Shown: piece by piece, positions 54,711 through 64,000 of the stretch
Layout: every line of letters begins with the position of its first letter
How positions within the stretch are numbered: position 1 is the first letter of the stretch
NCBI GenBank assembly: GCA_020310875.1
Contig: CM035412.1
Span: forward strand, 130,744,196-130,808,195
DNA: 64,000 nucleotides
Direction: 5' to 3'
From: Ceratopteris richardii
Lineage: Eukaryota > Streptophyta > Polypodiopsida > Polypodiales > Pteridaceae
Program-made: the position numbers and the translations under genes
The notes under the pieces: model-generated
The model's database searches: none
Told to the model about the DNA's origin: nothing
The model's input: only the letters and a program-made list of their open reading frames with translations

Positions 54711-57700
54711 TCCTCATCCAAGCTCCTTCATGTTGATGCTCTGCTTGAATTTTGAAATCTTCATTCCATCCAAAGCCTTTGTAAACATGTCGGCAACTTG
54801 GTCTTTGGTACCAATATGATGTACTGAAACTTCCTTGGATATCACCTTTTCCCTTATGAAGTGATAGTGCACTTCAATATGCTTGGTTCTAGCATGATAG
54901 ACAGGATTCGATGCTAGATAAATGCTACTCATATTGTCACAAAAAATTGGATATGTTTCAACCTGCAAATTAAGCTCCATAAATAACTTCTTAATCCACA
55001 TTAGCTCACATGTGACTTGAGCCAAAGCTCTATACTCAGCCTCGGTGGAAGATAATGCCACCGTGGGTTGCTTCTTTGAAATCCATGAGATGATCTTGCT
55101 ACCTAGCATGACTAGGTAACCACTTGTACTTCTTCTATCCTCCTTGGTACCGGCCCAATCCGCATCAGAATAAGCTTTGACCTGCATATCATCATCAAAT
55201 GAATAGAACAATCCTTCATTTATAGTGGCCTTGAGATATCGTAACATTCTTCTTGCAGCTTGCAAGTGTGTAGTCCTTGGACTATGCATAAATTGTGATA
55301 ACACTCCAACTCCATATGCTATGTCAGGCCTAGTTATTGTGGCATAATTGAAAGAGCCTACAATAGAGCGATAAAAAGTTACATCCTCTAATGGCTCTCC
55401 ATCAATGGAGCTTAGCTTTACATTAACTTCCATGGGATTTGAAATAGGCTTGCAATGTAGCATCCCAAACCTCTCAAGTAGGTCTAGAATATACTTCCTT
55501 TGTATGAGCATAATACCTTCTTCTTTGTATACAACTTCAATGCCAAGAAAATACCTAAGATCTCCAAGATCAGATATCCTAAACTCCTTTCCAAGCTTTG
55601 CCTTGATCTCCTCAATGCCCTTTGTATCATTACCTGTAATGATAAGATCATCTACATACACACACATGTAGACTACAAGTTCTCCTCTTTGTTTGATGAA
55701 GAGAGATGGATCCGCCTTGCATTGATTGTAACCACATTTGATCAAATAGTCCACCAATCTTTGGTTCCAGGCCCTTGGAGCTTGCTTTAGGCCATAAAGT
55801 GCCTTCTTCAACCTACAAACATGATGTGGAAACTCTTTATGAACAAAACCTAGTGGTTGCTCCATGTATACCTCTTCTTCCAAGTCTCCATTGAGAAAGG
55901 AATTCTTGATATCCAATTGGAAAAGCTTCCATCCTTTGCTAGCAGCCATTGCAATGAGTGTCCTAATGGTGCTCATCTTTGCCATGGGGCTGAATGTCTC
56001 TTCAAAGTCCACTCCATAGGTTTGTGCAAAACCCTTGGCCACCAATCTTGCTTTGAACCTAGAAATAGATCCATCTGAATTCCTCTTTACTTTATACACC
56101 CACTTATTACCTATTACCTTCATGTTCTCCTTCTTGGGCACTAGAGTCCATGTTTGATTTTCCTCAAGTGCGTCGATCTCTTCTTGCATTGCCTCTTTCC
56201 ATTCGGTGTACCTGCTTGCATCTTCATAGCAATCGGGCTCATGATCTTCTACTACTTTGTTCATATATGCATAATGCGTTGCCATGTATGAATCATAAGT
56301 AAACCTTTGAGTTGGATACTTAACTCTAGAAGACTTCCTTTCTTCACCTTTTGGAGGAATAAACCTCCTTTGCCTTGGGAACTTGATCTCTTTCTTTGAC
56401 GTGGCTTCTTTCTCCATCATGTGTCCTTCATCATCTTCAACTTCATTACCTTCTTCATCCAACTCCACCAATGTTGCTTTGCCTTTGTTGATTGATTGTG
56501 CTTCATAGCTTGATGAAGATCTCCCCCTCCATGGTGAGTTCATGCTTGAACTATCTTCATTGATGGAACACCTTGGGCCGCTTAGCTCTAGGTCGATTTG
56601 TTCTTCATCATGTCCATGCTTTTCTTCTTCATAGTCCTACATACAATCATACTTCTTATACCAAGGGAGTAGCTCATCAAATGCTACATCCCTTGATATC
56701 CTCAAGTCCTTTGTGTTTGGGTTGAAGCACCTGTAACCTTTATGATCATTTGAATATCCTAGAAACACACACTTTTCTGCCTTTGGTTGTAGCTTGTGCC
56801 TCAATTCACTTGGCACATGTACATAACAAGTACATCCAAATATCTTCAAGTGGGAAAGATCAGGTTTCTTACCATAATAGGCTTGATATGGTGTCAAGCC
56901 ATGGATCCCTGAGGTAGGAGCCCTATTCATAAGATACACGGCGGTATTTGCTGCATCACTCCAAAACATGTTAGGTACATTCATCTCATTAAGCATTGCT
57001 CTAGCGATCTCGGCAATGTATCTATTCTTTCTCTCTGCTACTCCATTTTGTTGGGGTGTGTACCTGCATGTTACTTGCCTCTTGATGCCTTGATCCATTA
57101 AAAAATTAGAAAACTCATTAGAGAAATATTCTCCCCCTCCATTGGACCTTAGCTTCTTGATATATGTACCTGTTTCCTTTTCTACCATTGCCTTGAATGC
57201 TTTGAAACATGTAAACACATCTGATTTGTTTTTGATGAAATAAACCCAAACCATCCTTGTGCAATCATCTATAAAAGTGACAAAGTACTTGTTACCTCCA
57301 ATGGATTGCTCTTTGGTTGGCCCCCACACATCTGTATGTATCAACTCCAATGGATGTTGGCTTATGTAGCCACTCTTCTTGAATGGAAGTCTCGCTTGCT
57401 TCCCTAGTTGACAAGATTCACATAAATGCTTCATACCTTGTCCTTGGAAGTTGGGAAGACCTTCAACCAGCCTCTTGAATTGCATTTCCTTCATTCTTTG
57501 TATGTTGATGTGACCTATCCTCTTGTGCCACAAGTCCAACTCCGAAATCCTCTTGTTTCCATATGTGAAGTAGACATGTTGAGTGGAATGAGAATTTACC
57601 TCCAAAGTGAAGAGTCTCCCTTGCTTCTTTCCTCTTGCTATGACCTTGTAACCTTGCTTAGGGTTCTCCACAAAGCATCCACCTTTGTTGAACCTTACTT

Positions 57701-58349
57701 GATAGCCTCTTTCAACCATTTGCCCAACGGACACCAAGTTCTTTGTGATGGTAGGTACATGCAAGACATCCTTGAGACATCTTCCTTCCTCCTTGTCATC
57801 CAAAGCTACATCTCCAACATGGGAGATCTCATGGGCTGTATCATCACCTGTTTCTACATGTCCTTTACCTTTGGGAACATGTAGATTAGTAAACCAAGAA
57901 GAATTGCAACTCATATGGTTGCTACATCCACTATCAATATACCAAGTGTTATCTACTTTGCTTGAATTCCCATTCATGTGCATCATCAAGAGATTGTCAT
58001 TTTCTGAACTTGTAGAAGCATAATTACCTTGGCCTTTGTATGAAGAACCTTGATTATAGCTCCTTTGGTTTCCTCCTTGGTAGCAATCTCTAGCATAGTG
58101 GCCAAACTTGCCACATATGTAACATCCTTCGCCATCTTGATTCCTGTTTTGTTGATGTCGTCCTCCTCTTCCTCTTGTTCTTCCTCTCCCTCTTTGTGAT
58201 GAGGTGCCTTTGGTCATGTCCTTGATTGCTTGAGTGGACTTGCCTTCCTCCAAAACTTCCTTTGCCCCTTCCTTGTCCTCGTCTTCCTTTGCCCCTTTGA
58301 TTACCTGCATAGAAAACTTGTGCATCCTTGCTTTTAGTTGAACTTCCAC
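54711..58349 (-). pseudogene. Element G pol: nucleocapsid, protease, integrase, RT, RNase H
   Basis: One minus-strand frame of about 1,210 codons is broken only by TAG at 56637-56639. In order it has a zinc knuckle (CYICGKFGHYARDC), protease (WYIDSGCSNHM), GAG-pre-integrase (LWHKRIGHINI), and integrase with LIHTDVWGP, TPQQNGVAERKNR and HKLQPKAEKCVFLGY. RT follows with [26 protein letters not shown] and CVYVDDLIITG. RNase H has YSDADWAGTKEDRRST, SSTEAEYRA, CDNMSSIYLAS and ADMFTKALDG. The second integrase catalytic residue reads Asn (LRSNGGGEYF) where Asp is expected, which alone should inactivate integration. RT and RNase H look complete. It ends at TGA 54711-54713. Confidence 0.95.
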
Positions 58350-58938
58350 CTATGTTCATTTCTTCGGTGACCATGAGAGCAACCAATTGCTCAAAATTGG
58401 GAAGATTATCCCTTACATATACTGAAGTGGTAAAGGGTTTCCACTTCTCATCATCTCTCAAACCATTGAGAGTATAAGCCACAAGATCGTCATCATCTAC
58501 GTGGCTTCCAATGGATCCCAATGCATCTGATAACTCCTTGACCTTAAGTATGTAGTCATTTATGCTACTCCCTGAGCTCTTCCTAAGGTTGTTGAGCTCA
58601 TTCTTGAGTTGGATCTTCCTTGCTTTGGTGCTTGTTGAATAAAGCCTTTCAAGTGTCTCCCATACCTTCATGCTTGAATCCAAGTCTTGGATATGGCCAA
58701 TCATGCTATTGCTAATGTGTTGGGAAAGGATAAAGATAACCCTCTTGTCTCTTTCATTCCATTCCCTAAAGGCCCTTCTCTGGTCATTGGTTGGATTCTC
58801 ATCCAACCTAGGTCTTGGTTCACTTCCACTAATCAACCCCCAAAGGCCCTTGCCCATAAGATAGTTGGAGACCCTAAATCTCCATGGTTGATAGTTCCCT
58901 TTGTCTAGCTTTTCAATTTGAGTGTTGAAGTCTCCCAT
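58090..58938 (-). pseudogene. Element G gag (N-terminal two thirds)
   Basis: The ATG at 58938 lies about 250 bp inside the PBS and starts MGDFNTQIEKLDKGNYQPW, a typical copia Gag start. The capsid region has MKVWETLERLYS, TKARKIQLKNELNNL and SINDYILKVKELSDALGS, then RG-rich nucleocapsid sequence. A one-base frameshift near 58200 moves the real coding frame into the pol frame, which carries the zinc knuckle. The last codons of this open frame are therefore not genuine. The leader 58939-59186 holds no other gene. Confidence 0.93.
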
Positions 58939-59186
58939 ATCTAGTCTTTGATACTTGACCTATCCCTTGGCTAATGCTCCAATGTGTGTAAAATAAAAAT
59001 GAGGCTCTGAGGTTACCTCAATCCAAAGCTTTCCTTAGATAGACACCTTGTGCTCTTGAAACTTTGAGTAGAATAGCTCCCCCTTGATGTGAGCTACCTC
59101 CAAGAAGCTTTTGTTGATGCAAATCTTCAACCACCAACTCCAAGAGGTCTTCTTGCTTGTATGTGATGCCTCCAAGATGCCCAAAT

Positions 59187-59198
59187 GCTCTGATACCA
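59187..59198 (-). other. Primer binding site of element G
   Basis: The minus strand reads TGGTATCAGAGC one base inside the 5' LTR, a perfect initiator tRNA-Met type site. Confidence 0.93.
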
Positions 59199-59199
59199 C

Positions 59200-60205
59200 T
59201 GACGGGGGAAGTATCTCAACCCCTAACCAACGACGAAGCGTGAATGACCTCCACAGGTATCCTTCTTTGACCTCTGCACACCAAAAATGCTCTTACTCAG
59301 AGCTTATGTAGAGAACTATAGTGAGCTTTTGTAGACCTGTAGTACACACCAAGAGCTTTCCAACAAAACAAATTTCACTTCAAATGGATGCTTACACAAG
59401 GAGAAACAATGTCTACAACATGAGCTAGTTGAATGCTCACAACTGCTCGTCAAGCAGATACCTCACTTCACTCCAGCAAGCTTTTCTCAGAGATTATACA
59501 GAGAATGAACCTCAAGCTTGGGTCAACTTTAGAGGACTCTAATAGCTACCCAATGACACCAAAATCATAGCAAATGGATACATAGAGAAGGAGAACCATC
59601 CCTTACAACAAAGAGCAAAATATTTCCAACAAAGCCTACACACCAAGAGAGATATCAATCACACAACTTCACTAAAATGAATGTTGCTCCCAGATTACTC
59701 AGAGAATGATTCAGAGACTTTGTGAGCATAAAAAAGACTCTAATAGCTATCCAATGAGACAAGAATTACATCAAATGGATACAATATGAGGGAGAACCAA
59801 TGCTAACAACTCAGGGGTAGAGAGTTGCAACACTGCCTGCGCACACACATAGATATGCCTACTAAAAGAAAACAAACAAGCAAGCAAGGGGCTAGCTTAA
59901 GCAAGGGGCTTGCTTATCACAACTCCAGCACTTAGTGCTCACTTTACATGAGCTAAAACTCCAAGAAGATGGGCCAAAAGAAGTCGGGATACATGCTCCT
60001 TTTATAGTGAGAAGTGTGCCCCTAAAATCTAGGAACTACCTTCCCAAATCAGCCTCCTAACTTGGAGGATTTAGTTGAGATGAATTGGGGAGTGGTTGAG
60101 TGACTTTTCTTGATGGAATCTCGTGGCTTTTGGCTTCCTTTGATTGCTCCACATGTCCATAAAAGATTCCCCATGAATTTGTAGCTTGAAGCTTGACTTT
60201 TAACA
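59200..60205 (-). repeat. 5' LTR of element G (1006 bp)
   Basis: It matches 53697-54685 apart from a few substitutions and a 17-bp duplication (GGGGCTAGCTTAAGCAA, about 59888-59905). Confidence 0.95.
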
Positions 60206-61008
60206 ACATACTGGGTTACCAAACTCTTAGTTGGTGTTACATCATGAGCATGATGTGTAAACATCAGTTAGGAGGATGGTTACTTAGGGATTATCTGAAT
60301 CTCAAAGGGAATGCATGGAAAACTACAGGTAAGAGAATATTTTAGAGGTTGCACTAGTGCCAATAGATGCTCTTCCAATAGAACTTAGTCCAATGGTAAA
60401 GGATAACAAACCATAGATGGCTTGGTTGGTGAAATGTAGAGATTGAATTTTACTACCAAGAAATTCTTATATATGAGGTAAGTTGATGGATTGACATAGT
60501 CACAAGGTAGTTTAGAGTAAACTATTACTTGTGAGCACACTCAAGGTTAGGAAGACCTAGAGTGATATGAAGGCAAATCTATCATTTAGTTCTAGATGGG
60601 TTTGGAGTCACTTTATATAATACTTTGGTATATATTTCATAAGATTTGATGGTTTACTATCTCCATTATGATATGGTCAAGCCTATAAGCTTGGCACCTA
60701 ACACTTTCCTTTTATATTATTACTCCATAGAGTAAACATCATATGGACTTAGGTCATTTTGGATGATGTCACATGTCATGGGAGTGATAGTTTGAAAGCT
60801 CAGTGTATATGGGAGATAGTAGGCACCACTCAGATGGTTTCCCACCTTTGAGATGATCTCATATGAGACTTCTTAAGGGGAAGGATATGGGGAAACAACA
60901 CACAGAGATGACCATGTACATAGATTACATGGGGTTCATGGGAGTCCAAGCACTTTCTTCTACCACTACGGACATTTCATTTACATTTTTGAGGATGAAA
61001 ATGCTTTC
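60206..61008. repeat. Right interior of element J, hairpin-rich and non-coding
   Basis: There is no recognisable gene. Perfect stems occur at 60239-60256 (7 bp), 60508-60524 (7 bp), 60538-60564 (5 plus 4 bp around an A-A mismatch), 60720-60735 (6 bp) and 60912-60932 (7 bp). A 12-bp palindrome is at 60857-60868. The texture equals that of 5841-9300, which supports both belonging to J. The first part may hold a remnant of the F LTR; I could not confirm that. Confidence 0.6.
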
Positions 61009-61021
61009 AAGGGGAGGGAAA
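61009..61021 (+). other. Polypurine tract of element J
   Basis: AAGGGGAGGGAAA lies immediately before the 3' LTR start TGTCAC. Confidence 0.85.
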
Positions 61022-61276
61022 TGTCACATTAGTTTAAGGTTTTTATGGTTTGAACCTCCTCTTGAGAGGAAAATGCCATATGGCACCTATGGGTATTATT
61101 TACCAACTAAGGTAGAAGAGAGAGGGGGTCACTCATTGAGGATGAACTCACATAGTGGATGTATGTGATTGGAGATAGCTCGGTGGTTGGGCGGTGAACC
61201 TAAGGAGGTCCCTGTGTGTGTTGATCGATGCCTCGTGATAGTAGCTAATGCAAAAAAGATGACATTAAACCCAACA
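61022..61276 (+). repeat. 3' LTR of element J (255 bp)
   Basis: It aligns end to end with 4986-5239. The flank TTCAT (61277-61281) is the target-site copy inside the RT of element B. Confidence 0.9.
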
Positions 61277-62546
61277 TTCATGCATGACTACCATTCGTAC
61301 TGTGGTTGCATTGGTTGCCCATCGAGGTTGGAAAGTACATCAGTTGGACATAAAAACGGCTTTCTTGAATGGTGATTTGCAAGAAGAGGTTTATGTGAAG
61401 CAACCTCCTGGATTTGCCATGAAAGGGCAAGAGCATATGGTTTTTTGCTTGCATAAAGCCTTGTATGGTCTCAAGCAAGCTCCACATGCATGGTATGACA
61501 AAATACATAAGCACTTGGTTGCTCTTGGCTTCACATGTAATCCAATTGAAAGCACTCTCTATGTACGCAAAGATGGGGCTGATCTTACAATGTCTGTTCT
61601 TTATGTTGATGACATACTCTTGACTCGGTCATGTGATGCAAAACTTGAAATTCTTATGGCTGATTTGCAGCATACTTATGATGTCACTTATCTTGGTCTT
61701 TTGAGCTACTATCTTGGCATCCAGTTTGTATCCATTGAGGGGGCAATTTTTATGCATCAAGCAAAGTATGTTCAAAAACTACTTCAGTGTTTTGACTTTG
61801 AGGATCGCAAGCCAGTTTCCACATGAGTTGAGACAGGATTCAAGTTCTCAGTTGAGGATTCTAGTGATGCATTTGACACTTCTCCATATCAACAAGTTGT
61901 GGGATGTCTTATATATGCATGCAACACAAGGCCGGGTTATAGTATGCATCTCATTGAGTCAATTCATGCATAGCCCTGGCACTAAGCATTGGCAAGCAAT
62001 GAAACATGTGTTTAGATATCTCAAAGGCACTTTGAGCTTAGGTCTCTTTTATGGAAGAGATATTGGGGCATGCTTGAATTCTTTTACAGATAGTGATTGG
62101 GCTGTTTGTTATGATACTTGTGTGTCCACTAGTGGTAATTGCCTTTTCCTTGGAGACTCGTGCATATCTTGGTTGAGTAAGAAGCAACCTACAGTGGTGA
62201 TGTCGATTTGTGAAGCTGAGTACAAGGATTTTTCATAGCTACAATGGAATGTATATGGCTAAGATTCCTATTGATGGATCTTTGCATGGAGATTGATGCT
62301 ACTATGCATATTCTCACTGATAGTCAAAGTGCATTGGTTGTTGCAAGAAACCTAGTGTTTCATGCATGGGCCAAACATGTTGAGGTGCATTATCACTATG
62401 TGAGAGAGTGCCTTCATGCAGAAGATATTGATTTGGTATATGTGCCTACACAAGATAATATGGCAGACATATTCACCAAAGCTCTTCCATGGGAAAAGTT
62501 TGAAGCTTTTCGCAAAGCTTTAGGATTATTATCTTGTGGGGGCTGA
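61277..62546 (+). pseudogene. Element B (right part): copia RT and RNase H
   Basis: The RT of B resumes with MTTIRTVVALVAHRGWKVH, KTAFLNGDLQEEVY, YGLKQAPHAWYD and an intact YVDD in VLYVDDILLTRS (about 61607). After TGA 61824-61826 and a frameshift near 61930, RNase H follows (QFMHSPGTKHWQAM, FTDSDWA, SWLSKKQPTVVM). Another break near 62240 leads to LTDSQSALVVARN, HAWAKHVEVHYHYVREC and ADIFTKALPWEKFE. Translation ends at TGA 62544-62546. The Glu of RNase H is still seen in CEAEYKD. Confidence 0.92.
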
Positions 62547-62592
62547 TCTGTCACTCCCTGTATGTCTTCACATCATTCACTCCAAGGGGGTT

Positions 62593-62885
62593 TGTTACAC
62601 TTATGTGTTCCTTGAGTAGCTTTGATGTGAACTTTTTCCCTATACATGAGCACTTTTTACTCTAGTGTTGGCTAGAGGTTTTTTCCCCATGTTACCACAT
62701 ACATGATTCACTCATATGTGGTGGTACTTTGTACTTAGGGATATTATTCAGCTCTTACTTCAATTCAGTTCATCATCAATAGAGTGAGCTATTCCAGCCA
62801 TCCATCTTCTCTATGTGTCTTGCTATGTTTGTGCTCCTTATGTGTGCTTCTCGTGTGACTCTCGCACTTCTACACACTCCCAACA
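62593..62885 (+). repeat. Probable 3' LTR of element B (293 bp)
   Basis: After the pol stop, a purine run AAGGGGG (62584-62590) leads to TGTTACACTTATG, and the segment ends CACTCCCAACA. The position, the PPT and the TG...CA ends fit a 3' LTR. The 5' partner lies outside the window, so the borders are inferred. Confidence 0.72.
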
Positions 62886-63732
62886 TTCTTACACCTCATA
62901 ATGCTTTACATATTAGATTCCTTGTATATGAATATACATTTTTTTATGACAAACACAAAACAACAGAGAACAAAATGTACTCGGCATCATGTAACCCATC
63001 CAAAATACTCTTTAATACATTTTGATATCCGTAATTTTCATGAAATAAACAACACATGAGAGCTTATATTTAATTAAATACTCTCATTTAATAGCACTGA
63101 TAAGTGTTACCATCCAAACATCTTTTGTATCATAAAATTGATCATGCATTCCATCTCAGATCCACATTACTATAGCAATAAATCTATGCATATACATGAT
63201 TAGATTCAATCCACAATAGTGGATTGTAATACTCTTCTTTGTATGACTTTATAGAATAATATTACAATCCTACAACATTATTTATCTTAAATGAAGAATC
63301 CATACTAGTTACATGTACAAAAGTATGCCATAGGAAACAGCCTATATTCATATATGATCACAAAAGATACAAAATTGTATCCTTTATTTGAAGAATAATC
63401 ATTTGCATGCATATCTAGAGTAATTTCGATAGTCAAGGTCTGACTATCATCTTAGGATCATTGAAAAACCATCATTGAAATTGTACCACATCAAATCTTA
63501 TGTGCATATCAATCAAATAATAGTACACTTTTCAAATTGATGTGAACACCCATGGTTACTATAAAATTAAGCAGACCAGTTACAATTTTTACAAATTTAT
63601 TTCCATGTACCAAAATAGGAAATCTCTAAGACAATACCCTATGCATGTAATTCATTTGAGTTCAACCCAAGAATTCATGATCAGAAGATTTTTCAATCAA
63701 TCATGATAATTTTGGTATGCATCTTCCATATA
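62886..63732. other. A+T-rich spacer, nothing recognisable
   Basis: This is strongly A+T-rich sequence with no long open frame, LTR pair or motif I can identify. If B's LTR end is correct, its target duplication would start TTCTT at 62886. Confidence 0.5.
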
Positions 63733-63936
63733 ATCCAATCTTTCATGCAAGGACTAGAACATATAAGTAGACTATCATTTTATTAGTGAAAAGGTTGTAT
63801 CAAATGAATTCATGTAGGTATCAAAGATCAAGTGGTTAATATGCTTACAAAGGCCTTGGATAGTACAAATCTATGTAGGTTCAAAATGTGCATTGGATTG
63901 AAGGAGCTTAACAATCAAGCAAAATTTGAAGCTTGA
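63733..63936 (+). pseudogene. Element L: copia RNase H tail, degenerate
   Basis: This is the last 60 or so codons of a copia polyprotein. It begins NPIFHARTR (the usual HARTKHIEV motif with a frameshift) and, after several stops, continues KDQVVNMLTKALD, LCRFKMCIGLKELN and a TGA at 63934-63936. The motif order is the same as at the end of element G (ADMFTKALDG ... MKELG), but the sequence is clearly diverged. The upstream part is lost or unrecognisable. Confidence 0.8.
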
Positions 63937-64000
63937 AGGGAAGTATTGAAAATCAAGCTCCAACTTGGAGACCAATCAATAGCAAAAGGTGTACATCAAC
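63936..64000 (+). repeat. Element L polypurine tract and start of a 3' LTR
   Basis: AAGGGAAG (63936-63943) is followed by TATTGAAAATCAAGCTCC, which resembles the G LTR start (TGTT...AAGTCAAGC). The first TG appears mutated to TA. The LTR runs off the window. Confidence 0.55.

Larger units (their letters stand above)
53697..60205 (-). mobile_element. Element G: nearly intact Ty1/copia, minus strand (6.5 kb)
   Basis: It has two LTRs, a PBS, a PPT and gag-pro-int-RT-RH in copia order. The LTRs differ by about 16 substitutions in 989 bp (about 1.6%) plus one 17-bp duplication. Only one frameshift (near 58200) and one in-frame TAG (56637-56639) break the coding sequence. The flanks ACCTA (53692-53696) and ACATA (60206-60210) could be a target duplication with one mismatch. 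The left flank is the F LTR, whereas the right flank resembles the J interior. Confidence 0.95.
4986..61276 (+). mobile_element. Element J: outer LTR retrotransposon of 56.3 kb holding nested elements
   Basis: Two matching LTRs (4986-5239 and 61022-61276) with TG...CA ends bracket this interval. The left LTR is followed by a PBS and the right one is preceded by a PPT, so the orientation is plus. The flanks TTCAA (4981-4985) and TTCAT (61277-61281) form a 5-bp target duplication with one mismatch, and removing J joins the RT of element B. Most of the length is younger insertions (A, C, H, E, D, I, F, G). The parts I attribute to J itself are 5253 to about 9.4 kb and 60206-61008. They contain no recognisable gag or pol and are rich in short hairpins, so J looks like a non-autonomous LARD-type element. 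Whether A and H inserted directly into J cannot be shown, because their outer ends are missing. Confidence 0.85.

Noticed and set aside
55405..55671. Plus-strand open frames across 54714-58938 (for example 55405-55671, 57426-57884)
   Set aside because: They are antisense shadows of the G polyprotein.

Overview
This window is a plant-type retrotransposon graveyard. I recognise no ordinary host gene, tRNA gene, rRNA operon or CRISPR array. Nearly everything is Ty1/copia or Ty3/gypsy LTR retrotransposon. The primer binding sites (mostly TGGTATCAGAGC, complementary to plant initiator tRNA-Met), the 5-bp target duplications, the long A+T-rich LTRs and the depth of nesting point to a vascular land plant with a large repeat-rich genome. 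I cannot name the species or lineage from sequence alone.

Layout. Element names K, B, J, A, C, H, E, D, I, F, G and L are mine. K (1-2861) is the 3' end of a copia element whose LTR ends against B. B is a copia element seen in two pieces, 2862-4985 and 61277-62885. Its RT gene stops at 4985 and resumes at 61277, so about 56 kb between is an insertion. That insertion is J: it has 254/255-bp LTRs (4986-5239, 61022-61276), a PBS, a PPT and a near-perfect target duplication. J's own interior (5253 to about 9.4 kb, and 60206-61008) has no recognisable protein and is unusually dense in short perfect hairpins.

Inside J, in order. Copia A (about 9461-20600) lacks most of its RT and is split by copia C (11599-18399), which is complete but frameshifted. 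Copia H (pieces at 20606-21253, 40803-41821 and 44064-45842) is split three times. The first split is by the large minus-strand gypsy element E (21254-40797), which itself holds a very young element D (24305-30411) that encodes nothing recognisable. The second is by I (41822-44058), a doubly deleted relative of K. The third is by F (45843-53696), a gypsy element that has lost its whole RT-RNase H-integrase segment. Next comes the young, almost intact minus-strand copia element G (53697-60205). At the right edge are the 3' LTR of B and the tail of another copia element, L.

How the parts work together. Each autonomous family would supply Gag (particle), protease, integrase, reverse transcriptase and RNase H. 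The copia order is gag-pro-int-RT-RH and the gypsy order is gag-pro-RT-RH-int. All copies here carry stops, frameshifts or deletions, so none looks autonomous as it stands. The most interesting coding feature is a long third ORF downstream of integrase in gypsy E. It is also kept in F although F lost pol. It has a Ser/Thr/Pro-rich region, a coiled coil and a conserved C-terminal region that I cannot assign to a known family. A 5S-rRNA-derived sequence with an intact box C lies at about 9.7 kb.

Hand-counted LTR divergence agrees with the nesting order: J about 8%, C about 3.5%, G about 1.6%, D under 1%.
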